DNA of 64,000 nt from Flaccisagitta enflata (GCA_965153355.1 OZ231127.1:51336001-51400000); one strand, 5' to 3'; numbered from the stretch's first letter, positions 1 to 20,283 are shown. Made by a program: numbers and translations. Notes: a model not told the origin generated them from the sequence alone.

Positions 1-282
1 TAGATTCGAGAACCTTGAAACACTTCATCGAGGTTGGAATCGTAGTCATCGATGACCAATAATCGAGTGATCAACTTTTGTGACGAATCTCTTTTCACTT
101 AATCGTTGATAAAAACTTTTGTCACAGAAATCCTTGGCTCTCGAAGCCTTTTTTTGAAGGATTCAAATTTTCGAGATTATAATGTATATGTATAAATGCT
201 CTTAATCACTCTCGTAAGGATGACTCGACATTTGGCGACAAAAAAAATGATTCACCATGTCCATCTGAGAGAGAGAGAGAGA

Positions 283-342
<60 letters not shown>

Positions 343-353
343 GACAGACAGAC

Positions 354-394
<41 letters not shown>

Positions 395-830
395 ACGACA
401 GAATGAGAGGGAAAGATACAGAGAAATACAAAGACAAACAGACAGTAAGATCCAAGGAGAGGCTGAAAAAGACAGACCGCAAGTATAAGTTAGAAATAAA
501 GCTAGAAAGTCAGGATGGGAGAAAGAAAGCTTTATGGTGAAAACGAAAGAATGAATGAATGAATGAATGAATGAATGAATGAATGAATGAATGAATGAAT
601 GAATGAATGAATGAATGAATGAATGAATGAATGAATGAGCGAATGAATGGAAGAAAGAAAGAAATAGAGACAGACAGATGGGGAAAACGGAGGGAGCACC
701 GGTTATCCGCAATGCGTGGGATGCAATATCCTGCACCAGAAGAAGTGACGCAAACTTGTCGCAAAAGCGGCGGGAAGCTGGAAAAATGGATAGCTCTACG
801 GAATGAAAGAAGAAAAGAGAAGACAGCGAA

Positions 831-909
<79 letters not shown>

Positions 910-1755
910 GGAGAGAGGGAGAGAGGGAGAGAGAGAGGTGACTTTTCCCTCTGGGGATTATCCCTGGGAATCTAAGTGAGATTTAAATCCAATGGTCTTA
1001 CTGAGACCGGTGAAATATCCTTGGCTCTCATTATGCTATAAAACTCATTGCAAATGCGGACAATGGTCAAGTCTGTTGTGATCTCGCTGAAAAGAATAAA
1101 ATAATCTTTTTTCCCGTCGTAATTCTATTCTTGACCTTGTACAACTCGTTCAAGAGATTGCGTGTGCATTCGAAACACTCTATACTTTGCAATAAAAAAA
1201 AGAAGAAAAAAATCAACAACTCCAAAAAATAATAATTCAATAATTCAGTAATTCAGTAATTTAGTAATTCAGTAATATAGTAGTATGGTTTTATATTCAA
1301 TGAAATATAAAACGGCGAAACAGCACACGACTCAGCAGATTACTAGGTTAAACATTGCACAATGGGCAAATATCGTAATTCAGTAATTCAGTAATTTGAT
1401 AATTCAATATTTCAGAATTTCAATAAAACAAAAATTGATTTATTCATTCCTTTTTTTCATTAACTGATGCATTCATTCTTTATTCATTCATTCATTCATT
1501 CATTCATTCATTCATTCATTCATTCATTCATTCATTCATTCATTCATTCATTCATTCATTCATTCTTTCATCCATTCATTTTATTCATTCTTTCATTCAT
1601 TCTTTCATCCATTCATTTTATTCATTCATTCATTGAATGATTGATTCATCCATTCACGCTATCACAAAATACCGATTTCAATTTCCCGACTAAACGACAA
1701 GACTGCGACACAACTACAACAATATTAACCATCTTTTCATCCTGTCCATTTTCAG
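1..1755. repeat. Intron sequence with microsatellites
   Basis: This is probably an intron of prdm1. It holds GA (267-283), CA (284-338), GACA (339-393), GAAT (549-639), GA then GGGAGAGA (838-937), a degenerate AATTCAGT array (about 1215-1400) and an ATTC array (about 1480-1635). I see no PR-domain exon or RNA gene in it. Confidence 0.75.
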
Positions 1756-7240
<5,485 letters not shown>

Positions 7241-7360
7241 ATGAATAACATTTATTCGGTAAAACCTTGCTCTAACGGACCCACCAGCATTGGACATCTT
7301 CATGTAACAAATACTAATTCCCAGTGTTGAAAGTCTCTCTCTTTCTCGCTCTTTCTCTTT

Positions 7361-7437
<77 letters not shown>

Positions 7438-8240
7438 CTCTCTCTTTTCTTTACCTTACTTGGCTCTATCTTCCTCTCTCCGCCACACCCCCACAGTATA
7501 CGTCCAACGAAAACCGTATGGGGAGGAATATATTTTTCAAATTTTATCATCACTGCCCCTGCTCTTACTTTATTATCAGCATTGTATAAAAGCAAATTCC
7601 TGCCGCCTAATTTTGAAAACCAATTATCATTATTCAATTTTTAAACCGTTATAGCATACTGATTCGTGGAGTCTATATATGTCTTTATACATGATATATA
7701 GTCGAGATAATCGCTGGCGATCCATTCATTTTTTCAACAGAACCATCGAGCCTTTAAAGGCCTTTGCCAAGCTGCGCCTTATTTTTCCATTTATTATTTC
7801 TTACTATCTGTTTTTTGTGTGTTCTTTTGGGGCTCATCGGTCTTTGTATAGTATCATTTGAAAAAAAAAGTGAGTATACCGTCGAAGTATTCTTTTTAAA
7901 AAAATCCCGATTGGATATATCGTGTATTGCCTTTTACACCATTTAAGCCTTCTGTCGTCTGCCTTAAAATTACGCCTTTTGAAATTGAAATGTTGTGATT
8001 GTTTTCCTCCTCCTCCACCTCTTTCTCCTCCGCTAGCCGGGTTATCATTCTCTGTTAAATTTTACGGTAAATGCCATTAATGTTAATTTCAACTTGATTA
8101 ACAAAATCATAACTATTAGTTGATATGATGATTGATGTTTGTTTTCCTTATGTACCGTTGATTTGCATTCTTTTAAAAATTGGAAGTGTTTCTTTCAAAA
8201 AAATTTTTTTTTCTACGACAATTATTCCAAATAAATTTCC
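7241..8240 (+). other. Probable prdm1 3' untranslated region
   Basis: The stretch after the stop codon has no supported coding. It holds a fragment of a pogo-like element end (CTCTAACGGACC, about 7270) and a CT tract (7364-7434). The first canonical AATAAA after the stop is at 8230-8235; another is at about 8560. The transcript end is inferred from these signals only. Confidence 0.4.
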
Positions 8241-8590
8241 CTGTGTCGTCCTATAGTTATGGATATAATATTCAAATGTTGTTTACAATAAGCCAAGTCA
8301 GTTGATAGATTCCGGTCCGAATGCTTTGTTACAGGGCAGATAGTTGGGACAAAGCTCACATATGGGCCTACAGACTGAAAATGGGTAACAAGAGGAGAAT
8401 GTTGACCTCCAAGCTAACAAACCGGGGCCGGGGGGGGGGGGGAGAAGTAGAGTAACTGAGGAAGGAACAAATCCGCCTGTCTGCACAGTCGGCCTAAGCA
8501 AGGGGATACTCGAATTGAATTGTGTCGAAAAAAATCTAATACTGGTCTTCAGGGAGCTACCAAATAAAGGCTTTTTCCACCAATACCGCA

Positions 8591-8700
<110 letters not shown>

Positions 8701-9033
8701 TTCTATTCTTTGTTTTTCCATCAATGAATGTTTGAACATCATTTTTGTCAGCGGGTAGAAACCTAGCGGAAACCTTTTCATGTGTTTCTGAGCGATTTGA
8801 GTGCGCATAACGCAAAGCGCTTCTTTCGGTTCGCGTCTATAGGGATCAGTCCATAGGTGTCAGTCTATAGAGGTCAGTCTGGAGAAGATCCATCGGGCGC
8901 AAGTATCGCCCTAATTGACCTTATCCAGTTCATTAATCACCTTTCTCCCCTTAAAACGGGAGCATCGGTCACCAATGACCATCTCATACTTCGCAAATAT
9001 TTTCCTATGTTTGCGATATTTGCAAAATTCGTG

Positions 9034-9263
9034 TCTTTTTAGTTGCGTACACGCAACTCTATCAGAGGCTTTGTCCGTCCGTCCGTCCGTTGGTCCGTCC
9101 GCCCGTTGGTCCTTCATGGTGATTGAGTTGAAAAGTGGGAAAACGAGCGTTTTCGATACTTTTTGTGCATGTTTGAGTGTTGGGGGTGGGTTGGGGTGTG
9201 GATGGGGGTTGGATGCCCCTGCCCACCCGTCCGCAACGATATTGTGACCCCGCGTCACTTGTT
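9034..9263 (+). mobile_element. Hairpin-headed repeat, family A (full length)
   Basis: The element starts CTTTTTAGTTGCGTACACGC with a near-perfect hairpin at 9041-9058. It continues with CTCTATCAGAGGCTTTGTCC, a CCGT tract, a unique core (GAGTTGAAAAGTGGGAAAAC), CCCCTGCCCACCCGTCCGCAAC, and the tail GACCCCGCGTCACTTGTT. The distal GTCCGCAAC (9229-9237) is the reverse complement of GTTGCGGAC in the heads of family A. It contains no ORF of note. Confidence 0.8.
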
Positions 9264-9436
9264 CTGAAAATAGTCCATTGAGAGTTGTCAGAGGCTTTAT
9301 TTGCGCATTAACTTCAGCCAACCGGAGCTGAATTTCATCCTTTACACGGAATGGTAAAACTTGAATTCAAACAATATCGTCAAATGGCTTTTGAAATACC
9401 CGAAGGGGTAACAATATTCATGCACCATTTTTTAAA

Positions 9437-9437
<1 letters not shown>

Positions 9438-9529
<92 letters not shown>

Positions 9530-9540
9530 ACAAACACACA
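9438..9540. repeat. (CA)n microsatellite
   Basis: About 100 bases of CA with a few T and A interruptions. Confidence 0.95.
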
Positions 9541-9771
9541 CACTCGGGCCCACATTCGAAGCTCTAGTATCTCAACACGTCCCTACTTTCTCTGCTTATC
9601 TCTCGGTTTTTGTTTGTACCTGTCTGAGTTTACACACCTGTCTATATTCATCTCCATTATCATGATTATCATCTGTTCATCTGTTCATCTCTACGTGTTT
9701 GTCTGTTTGAGCGCGTTTACGTTTGCGGGGGTGGGGATATGCAATCTATCCGTCTACCAATATGGTATATA

Positions 9772-9905
9772 CAGTAACACCCTGCTATAACGGATCCAAG
9801 AGTGAGGGAAATCCGTTTTTAATGAATCATGGTCCCTTCAAATAATTTTATTTTTATCCTGGCAATATTGGAATTTTGCCTATAACACACATCCATTTCT
9901 ATCTG
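9772..9905. mobile_element. Decayed pogo-like element
   Basis: It starts after TA with CAGTAACACCCTGCTATAAC and GGATCC, and later has CCTATAACAC, as in the family at 29155-29337. The right end is not recognisable. Confidence 0.4.
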
Positions 9906-10131
9906 GACACTTGAGCATGATTCATTGGCGGATGTCCTGCTTTTATCGTGCATGCGTCACATGCTCGTGTGAAGTTAGACATCCTGCAAGTCGCACAATG
10001 CGTGCGATTGAAATTACGTCAACACGAATCTAACGAGTGCAGTGCGAGTGGGACCGACGGTGTCATATATATCATGTCAGTGTGTCTTGATCTTTTTCCT
10101 CTCTTTCACTTTCTTTCCAACTGGCTCTCTT

Positions 10132-10177
<46 letters not shown>

Positions 10178-10249
10178 AGTATGTCTGTCTGTCTGTCCGT
10201 CCGTCTGCCTGACTTACTGTTTCTGCCTCTCTTTTTTTTGTCTCTGCCT

Positions 10250-10483
10250 TTTTAGTTGCGGACACGCAACTCTATAAGAGGCTTTGTCCGTTCATCCGTC
10301 TGTTGGTCCGTTTATTGGTCCGTCAGTAATGATCGAGTTGAAAAGTGGAAAAACAAATGTTTTGGATACTTTTTGTGTATGTTTGTGTGTGGAGGCGGGA
10401 ATTGGGATGTGTCTGGGGTTTGGACGCCCCTGCCGGCCGGCCCACCTGTCCGCAACAATATTGTGACCCTGCGTCACTTGTTT
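10250..10483 (+). mobile_element. Hairpin-headed repeat, family A (full length)
   Basis: It begins TTTTTAGTTGCGGACACGC with hairpin AGTTGCGGACACGCAACT, followed by CTCTATAAGAGGCTTTGTCC, and ends CTGCGTCACTTGTTT. It is collinear with the copy at 9034-9263. It is embedded between CTGT tracts (10135-10200 and 10485-10530). Confidence 0.8.
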
Positions 10484-10484
10484 C

Positions 10485-10778
<294 letters not shown>

Positions 10779-11436
10779 GCCATAGCATATTATGTCAAGT
10801 TTGCCGACACAAAAATATTTTGACAGCTGACATATCCCGCGGTTCAGGACGTCCATTTCAACGCGCTAACGCACCTCTACATCCGGTTATGTCCGTCTGT
10901 CGGTCCGTTGTTCGAGGGTGTTTGAGTAAATTGGCCTTTAATTAAATTGTCTTGATGATATGAATATGAATTGATAATGATTGATATGGATTGATAATTT
11001 GACAATTTGACATTATAAGTTTTTTATCACAACTTGAAAAGTATCATCTCTTGATGAAAGGTCATGATTGAGAGAAAAGTACAATGGCAATATACGTAAT
11101 GGCACGAACCTCTGAAGATGCCTTTTCTTATCTCCCCCCGGTCTTTGATTACCTTTCCCGCCAGGTCTATTTGTTTGATTTTCCACCCAATAGAGTATAT
11201 ATGTAGTAAAAATATGGTCAAAAAACTGTTGTGGTAATCAGATACTATCTTTTGGAACTGCCAAAAGTATAAAATCTTCTAAAATTTGTTTTTTTCTTCT
11301 TTTCACTCTATGATTTTCTTCCTCATCTCAAAACCCTTTGATTTTATTCCCCCCTCCACGGGGAGGGGGAATAAAATCAAAGGGGGGGGGACTACTCAAC
11401 TACAAACACGCTTGTAAAATATATTGCGCCCATACA

Positions 11437-13358
11437 CAGTCAGTGGACAAAACACAATAGGTAGAGAGCTTAACCCGTTGGTTTTGATCCAACCTACTGT
11501 TATCAAACAGCAGGCTGTAAACAATAACTGGTTGTAAAAATTACAGCCGGCTGTCATGCTACAAAGTTGGCAAAAATCCAACTTTCACCAAATAGAATGA
11601 GACCTGCAAATTCATAATTCTGGTGAAATTCTGACAATTTTGATATGTCACAACATATACTTTTATATGAAAAAAAGTTTTTCATCAATGTTTAATAAAG
11701 TTAAAATGTAATGTTAAAAGATTATTTCTTGTAAGAAGTATTAACTGTGACATGTCAAACTTCCCAGAATTTCATCAGGATTATGAATATGCTGGTCACC
11801 AGACGTTCTGTTATGCCCCCATATTCATGGCAGTGGCTCGGTTCGCGATCAAATTGGTACTTTGTGGTACTAAAAAGCAATTTCAGGTCTTGTTGAGGAT
11901 TTTCTACCTTCCCTGGAGTAGCGGTTTTGGTTTTACTACCATGGGTAATAAGTGGTTGTTGGGAAAATGTCCAATTTTGGTCACTTTGGCCTCAAATTTA
12001 GGCCACTTTGCCTTTGAAATCGAACCTAAAATCCATGAGATTAATAAACTAGAGCTCAAGAGCTAACCAGTGGTGCAATCCGCATGTTTTTATCTTATTT
12101 CGTTTAGATTTTTGAGGGTTTTAAAGATAGGGCTTGTGAGCTTTTTTTTGCATCATGAAATTTCGGGGAAAATTTGACAATTTTCATGTTTTTCACTATA
12201 TCGCAGCCTTGGATTAACAAATCTTAAAAAAATTGGTGACCAAATTGAAGAGTTTTTGATGCTCCAACTGATTCCGGAAAAATTTTTGATCGATATGGCC
12301 TCAGAAAAATTTTATTAACTTTCAAAGCAGGTGAAAAAAGTCAAATTTTTACGTCATTTAGGCTATTTCTTTTTGAAAAATTAGGCCACTTTCAAACTGA
12401 AAATTGACTTAAAATTCATGAGCAAATCAAACTGCTGCTCAAGAGCTAATCAGTGGTGCAATCGGCATGTTCAGATGTTGCTGCATTCAATTTTTACAGA
12501 ACTTCAAAGATACTGGGGTATGAAAAATCATCATTTGACCATACCCTTGTATCTTTGAAGTTCTGTAAAATCTATATGCAGCAACATCTAAACATGCCGA
12601 TTGCACCACTGAATAGCTCTTGAGCAGTAGTTTGATTTGCTCATAAATTTTCAGTTTGAAAGTGGCCTAGTTTTTCAAAGAAATAGCCTAAATACATTAA
12701 AATTTGACTTTTTCACCTGCTGAGAGTAAATAAATTTTCTGCGTCCATATTGATCAAAAATTTTCCAAAATCAGTTGGAGCATCAACTCTCTTCAATTTG
12801 TCACCATTTTAGAGATTCGTCAATCCAAGGCTGCGTGAATAACGTAAAAATTGTCCAAACTACCCCCAGATTTCATGCTGCAAAAAAACCCTCTCAAGCC
12901 CCATCTTTAAAAATCTCTCAAATCTAAACGAATAAAGATAAAACATGCGGATTGGTTAGCTCTTGAGCTCTAGTTTATTAATCTCATGGATTGGTTCATT
13001 TCAAAAGGCAAGTGGCCTAAATTGAGGCCAAAGTGACCAAATTGGAACATTTTCACAACAACCATTACCCATGATAGTAAAACCAAAACCGTACTCCAGG
13101 GAAGGTAGAAAATCCTCAACAAGACCTGAGCTGCTTTATCACAAAGTATTTGATCTCCGGGTCACTGCCATGAATTAGGGAAAAGAATCTGCTATCATTC
13201 TATTCTATTTAGGTTGGATTTTTGCCGACTTTCTAAGATGACAGCCGGCTGTAATTTTCACAACCAGTTGTTGTTTACAGCCTGCTGTTTTATAACAGTA
13301 GGTTGGATCATAGTCAACAGAGTGAGCTCTCTACCTATTTTGTTTTGTCCACTGACTG
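11437..13358. mobile_element. 1.9-kb foldback element
   Basis: The ends are CAGTCAGTGGACAAAACA and the inverted TTTTGTCCACTGACTG, followed by TA on the right. The two halves are diverged reverse complements through almost their whole length and meet near 12530. Matching interior phrases include ACAGCCGGCTGT, CAGCAGGCTGTAAACA and GAGCTCAAGAGCTAACCA. CAGT ends beside TA suggest a Tc1/mariner-type foldback. No transposase frame is present. The ORF at 11752-12066 lies in one arm. Confidence 0.75.
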
Positions 13359-13377
13359 TACACTCGTCCTGGTTTAG

Positions 13378-13664
13378 TCGGAGATCCAGACGTCATAGAT
13401 TTATTTAAGTCGGGGCTGACGGTGACAGGAACGGGCAAGAAAGGGCGTTCGGGGTCGCCGTTGGAACAACTGATGAAATTCGTGAGTGATGTTCTTTTGA
13501 CGTGCCAGAGTCAACGGGGCAAAGCCAACTCGACTCACCATCAGTCTGTGAGGAAAGACAACGGAAAGAGAGGACAAACCGAGCGCATTATCACCTCCAA
13601 ATCCACCACATTTGCAACAAATTTGTCTGCGTTAGCGTCGCGCATATCATCTAGGCCTTTGTAA
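13378..13664 (+). CDS. Orphan coding-like terminal exon
   Basis: After CTGGTTTAG the frame stays open for 94 codons to TAA at 13662-13664. It begins GDPDVIDLFKSGLTVTGTGK and contains SPLEQLMKFVSDVLLTC. Base composition is more balanced than the flanks and the residue mix is protein-like. The start phase (two bases of a split codon) suits the phase-1 donor of prdm1 at 4777, so it could be an alternative last exon of that gene, or the end of a separate gene with unseen exons. I do not recognise the protein. It begins 19 bases beyond a foldback element. Confidence 0.3.
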
Positions 13665-13971
13665 ATTTATTGAGTCGTTACCATCAAGTAAGTTTTCTCA
13701 AAAGATCCTCTAAACCATGTCACACGCTCTCGAGACCCTGATTTTTGAATTCCTCGTCGAAAAATGTGTGGAAGTGGTGAAAAGGGTGATTTTTTGATGA
13801 AACCGAGATTTAAAACCACACTCGTTATCATCATTACTACCCTCAGAAATTTTGCCGCCATTTTTTTCATCAGACTGCACTAATTCTATGGATCTTTGTG
13901 TCGATGTTTGATGTTGCATGGATTGCAAGACCAAGATTGAAAGGGAGAAAAAGAGGAAGAAGAGGAAGAAG

Positions 13972-14004
<33 letters not shown>

Positions 14005-14331
14005 AAGAAGAAGAAGAAGAAGAAGAAGAAGAAGAAGAAGAAGAAGAAGAAGAAGAAGAGGAAAAAAAGAAGAAGAAGAAGAAGAAGAGGATAAGAGAGG
14101 AAGAAGAAGGAGAAAAGAAAAGGATAAGAGAAGAAGGAGATAGGAGAAGGAGACAGGAGAAGGAGATATGAAGATGGGGAAGAAGAGGAAGTAGAAGAGT
14201 GAGAGGAAGAAGAAGAAGAAGAAGAGGAGAGGAAGAGAAAGAGAAAGAGAAGAGAAAGAGAAGAAGATGAAGAAGAGAGGAAGAGAAAGAGGAACAGTTT
14301 GACTTTTATGGGTGTTAAAGTGTGCGTGTGT

Positions 14332-14408
<77 letters not shown>

Positions 14409-15600
14409 CACATACATGTATGGGCAAGGTCAGGACACTTCTAGGACAATGCCGGGAATAACTCTACCAACAGACCAACCTCTTGAGTCCTAAATATTCG
14501 TAACTCATAGATGGACCTCAAACTACATTGAGTCCCTGATAATTGAGATCATAAATCCAAATCCAGGATAGTTATGGGACAACTCGAGGACATGTCAAGG
14601 AAAACTGGGACAACTGGAACAATTTAAAACCTGTATGGACGACAGACCAAACTCTATAATCACATGTGTTCAACATAAAACCTACAGACAACCTCCTACA
14701 ATATTCAGTCACTCAGAACTTAGACAGCTTTGGGACAAGTTCAGGACAGGTAAAGGACAACTCAAAGACAACTGAGAACACTTTTGGACAACATCGGGAC
14801 AACGCTCGGACAACATGAGAACAACTCGGGGAACACAGAAAATGTTTTCCTAGGACATTTCTTGACTTTCTGCAACCAACTCATAACATAGTTTCTTTGG
14901 CACACTGGCGACGCTATGCGACGCATAGGAGCAAGCTGAGCTCCTGGTATTTGGTAAATCTATTATAGATGAATGTATTTCTCAATGAGCAGCGATGACC
15001 CAGCATTTTAAGTAGGCAAAATTGAAGTTTTAACAAATTGACTTTTTATAGTAATAATTATTTTAAATGCAAAAAATCTCAAATTTTGACCAAAAAGACT
15101 ATAGATATTAATGTTTCGGATTCCCGTGTCAACTTCCCATAAATCCCAAATGTATAGGCGTAACAAGCAATTATCATTACTATTTCTAAACAAAGAAATG
15201 TACAATTTTCCCTTTTTAAGCCTTATTAAAGGTTCCATTGCGATTTTGATATAATAGATCATTTTTTATGATTCTGTGCAGCTTTTTCGCCATTTTCTTG
15301 TGATTTTAAAGATACTCTTATAATTTTAATACTATTATGTTATCATATTCATCCATACCAAAAAAGGAAAATGTCTCTTCAATGACGGCATACATTTAGA
15401 TGAACGAAGCAGACTTCTTCAGCAGAAACTTACATCAAGGATTCTTTCTTAATCCATTTATAAATCCATCTGTGTAAATCCATCTGTATTTACAAATAAA
15501 ATGTCCGTCTTCTTATCATCTTCTCTGAGTCCATAATTCCATATGGGATGAGGATGAACCGCAAAAGAGGCGAGTATCAAACGGAAGAAAGACAGGAGAA
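13665..15600. repeat. Intergenic repeats: (GAA)n, (TG)n, GGACAA-rich block
   Basis: It contains a GAA array (about 13977-14095) decaying into GA-rich sequence up to 14295 and TG (about 14326-14408). A degenerate block (about 14425-14850) is rich in GGACAACTC and GGGACAA. From 14870 to 15600 I see nothing beyond AT-rich sequence. Confidence 0.7.
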
Positions 15601-15699
15601 AAGGAAAAGAAAGAGAATCTTCCAGACTCTTGAGATGTCCACTCGAATTTCCGTTGTCACTTAGACCACATCCGCTGTGTGCATTGCTTAGCTCTTATT

Positions 15700-17235
<1,536 letters not shown>

Positions 17236-17385
17236 CCACCACAATTTCGTTTCATATGTCGTGTATTTACTCTCTTTTCATCTGTTTTGCTCTTTTTTTT
17301 TCTTGTGATCTCGCCGAAGTCTAAGCCAGTATCGCGCGAGTCTCCCAACGATCTTTTTTCGACCAGCTGACCCTATACTAGGACT

Positions 17386-17627
17386 AAGGGCGTGTTTCTA
17401 GTGACAGCAACAAACATGCTTTTTCACGTTGATTTCTTTGTGAACTTGTATTCACAAATTTCAATGGTCCTATGAGGTAGTGAGCGAAGTAAGTGAGCAA
17501 GCCCAGGAATGGAGCGTAAAGGGTGAGCGGAGTGAGCGATAAGAGCGAACGAACGTAGTGAACGACCGAGTAGCCCTTTAAAAAATACGATTGTCACGTG
17601 TCGAATCTCTACTAGAAACAAGCCTGG
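17386..17627. mobile_element. Short inverted-repeat element, copy 1
   Basis: The left end is AAGGGCGTGTTTCTAGTG and the right end CTACTAGAAACAAGCCT is its approximate inverse. The interior has GAGCGAACGAACGTAG and GATTGTCACGTG. The same layout and interior recur at 36972-37225. About 240 bases long and non-coding, it fits a MITE. Confidence 0.65.
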
Positions 17628-18500
17628 AACAGATAGCCGCAATCAAACAACTCCAATCACCGCGTTTTTCATCCTTCATTGGATTAAAAGGCAATGGAAA
17701 AAATCAGTCAATCTAATATTTTTTTTTTCAGAAAAAATGCGAATAAAAATTCAATAAGTGCTTGGGTGGCGGGGGCGTTAAATTCAGGGGAGTGGAGGCG
17801 ACAAATAGAAAAAATACAGAGTCCCATACAGGACTAAACAACACCAAAAATGATTAAGTCTTATTCATATTTGTACTATCATACACATCACAAGGACCCA
17901 TAAACTATCAGAGTTAAGGACTATCATTCTTACTCAATTCATTCTGTGCTCTGGCGGACAGTGTGTGCCTATAGGTTAATCGGGCCCAACGTGGTGGACA
18001 AGACGTCTCATACATCCATGGCCAGTCCGTCTGCCACACACTTACTTTATCGGCGTCTATGAGCTTTTTGACCTCACTGCCCAAATACCTCAGTGACCTT
18101 TTCTTTAATCATTAACTTAAAGGGCAATATAACTTTATTAGCGTTTTTTAGGTAGGACAACGCCAAGTTGGCCAATACGTCCACTTGGTGAATCACGCAT
18201 GAGTTATCAACAGTCGGATCGACGGACGGATGGGCAAATGGATATGGCAGATTCGGTTATCGTTCAGTGCTTGTGGCCGCAGAATCGGCAGCCCCGAGGC
18301 CTGGACTCTCTGGAGTTCCAGCTCGGGGGCTTTTGACTCAATGTGCTCAGATCCTTTATACTCGCTGGTTATTTGCACCATTTTATGGCAGAAGACACCC
18401 CCGAAAATTTTCCATAGAAAATGTACAGGAGGCAATTTGACTTTTTCTCCTCTCTAGATGTTTTACTATGGAAAAGGTGTGGGTGGTGTCCCAGGTTTTT

Positions 18501-18935
18501 GGGCAGCGGCCCCAAAGGGCCGATGTCCTGTGGAACACAGGGGGAAATTTCGAGACGTCCTTCCGTCCTTCCGTCCTTCCGTCTTTCCATCCAACCCCCC
18601 CTTCGTCGACCATTGAGGCCTAAAATTACCCCTCCCAAGCCTCAATTTAGCCCCCAGGCCTCAAATTAGCCTTCTTGGCTTTAAATCAGCCCCCCCCGCC
18701 TGAAATCTGCCCTCCAGACCTCAAATCTGCCCTCCAGACCTTAAATCAGCCCTCCAAGCATAAAATCAGCCCTCTAAACCTCAAATCTGCTCTCCAAGTG
18801 CTCAAGTATGCTTTCAGTGGCCTAAATCAGCCATCTAAAGCCTGAAATATGCCCCCTCAGGACAGACGGAAGGACGGACGTCTCGAAATTCACCTCTGTG
18901 TTCTACAGGACATCGGCCCTTTGGGGCCGCTGCCC
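18501..18935. mobile_element. Composite element C with minisatellite core
   Basis: The ends GGGCAGCGGCCCCAAAGGGC and GCCCTTTGGGGCCGCTGCCC are perfect inverted repeats. They are followed inward by GATGTCCTGT and ACACAGGGG at one end and by the inverse at the other. The core is a degenerate array of about 20 bases whose unit reads CCTCAAATCTGCCCTCCAGA. The same ends with different cores occur at 19933, 21486/23245, 25439, 31611, 31855, 38078 and 57336. Confidence 0.75.
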
Positions 18936-19059
18936 TGCTCTCACTCAATGACTAGTTCATTATAGAGTGGATGTCGTCTATGCTTGGAAATATGGGGGCC
19001 CTTCTATCCTAAATACCACTAATGCAATTGAAATGAAACTGTGTTTGTACAATGCTTAT

Positions 19060-19449
19060 GTTCTATAGGGTTGACGATGGTGTATAGGATCTCTGTGGAT
19101 AGAAAATTCTCTTGAATATACTAAATCAAATTTGTTTGGACCTAACAGCTGTAGGAATTGGTCTAGTGGTTGACTCACTTGACTTATGAATTATGCTGAT
19201 CAGTTTTTTAAAGGTTCCCGGTTCAAAATTCAGGCTGGTTTTGCAAATCAAGCAAAAAGATGGAGCTGAAATTCTGCAAAAAAAGTGATTGGTTCTATAA
19301 TTTTATACTAAAAGTTTTTTTTCCTATGTTTAGCTGTAGGGGGATACCATACCCCATCATCAACCCAGCAAAATATCAATACCCTCACTGTACTAATGGT
19401 CAGGTTATGAGCTCCCCCGTATTTCCAAGTCTAGACGACACCTGCTATA
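19060..19449 (+). mobile_element. tRNA-derived SINE-like element, intact copy
   Basis: It includes GGTCTAGTGGTTGACTCAC, which resembles an RNA polymerase III A box in a tRNA D arm. Some 55 bases later GGTTCCCGGTTCAAAATTC resembles a B box and T arm. A unique tail ends near TCCAAGTCTAGACGACACC. A second copy occupies 39686-39974 plus 40931-41010. The assignment is by box pattern and spacing only. Confidence 0.55.
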
Positions 19450-19564
19450 CGTTGGGTCTGTAATTTCAGGAGGCGTCTTTTACATTCGTATGCAAGACGG
19501 ACAGAGCGGTGTCAGTTAAAAGAATGAACGTTACATTTGATAATTTTGCAATGAAAAAGAAGAT

Positions 19565-19926
19565 TTTTAGTCGCGTGCACGCGACTCTATGACCCGCTCT
19601 GTCCGTTGGTTGGTCGGTCGGTCGGCCTATCGGCCTGTCGGTCCGTAATGCTTAGCGTTTCTTTGTCATTTTATATCATTTAAAGTCACTTTAAGTCATT
19701 TTATGTCATTTTAAGTCATTTTAAGTCATTTTAAGTCATTTTCGGTCAGTTTGATTCAAAATAAGTCAATTTATCATTTATTGTCATTATTTTGTCATAT
19801 CTTGCCATTTTAAGTCATTTTAAGTCATTTTATGTCATTCTAAGTCATTTCAAGTCATTTTATGTCATATTAAGTCATTTTAAGTCATTTTACATCATTT
19901 TAAGTCATTTTTAGTCAATTATGGCA
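19565..19926 (+). mobile_element. Hairpin-headed repeat, family B, with (AAGTCATTTT)n core
   Basis: It begins TTTTAGTCGCGTGCACGCGA with the perfect palindrome AGTCGCGTGCACGCGACT (19569-19586), then CCGCTCTGTCCGTTGG, a GGTC tract and an AAGTCATTTT array (about 19676-19926). The tail is missing; composite element C starts directly after it at 19933. Confidence 0.7.
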
Positions 19927-19932
19927 CTTTTT

Positions 19933-20283
19933 GGGCAGCGGCCCCAAAAGGGTCGATGACCTATGCTTTCACACATATGGGGAATTTTCTCCTTCTTCTC
20001 CTTCTCCTCCTTCTTCTCCATCCCCCCCTTCCCCCGACTCAAATTGTAGCTTTGAGGCCGAAATCCCAGCCTTAAAGCCAAAATCCCATACTTGAGGCCA
20101 AAATCCCATGCTTGAGCTCAAATCCCAGCTTTGAGGCCCAAATCCCTGCCCCAAAGTTCAAACCCCAGCCCCAAGGCCTACATCCCAGCCCAAAGGCCAA
20201 AATTCCTATCACTCGAAGGAGAAGGAGAAAATTCCTCCTATGTGTGAAAGCATTGGTCAGCGACCCATTCGGGGCCACTGCCC
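19933..20283. mobile_element. Composite element C, variant 2
   Basis: It has inverted ends GGGCAGCGGCCCCAAAAGGG and CATTCGGGGCCACTGCCC. Next inside are CTATGCTTTCACACATATGG and its inverse, then GAGGAGAA-like blocks, then a core of CCCAGCCTTGAGGCCAAAAT-like units. The phrase GGGCACGGGTACCGCTGACC follows outside at about 20316. Confidence 0.65.

Noticed and set aside
631-975. Frame upstream of the first prdm1 exon as a possible PR-domain exon
   Set aside because: Its translation shows no PR/SET motif and it runs into GA repeats.
11752-12066. 104-codon frame with protein-like start
   Set aside because: It lies in one arm of a foldback element whose other arm is its decayed inverse; no sign of selection on the frame.
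19140-19235. A functional tRNA gene
   Set aside because: A-box and B-box-like segments exist, but there is no cloverleaf acceptor stem and the unit recurs with a long tail, so a SINE fits better.
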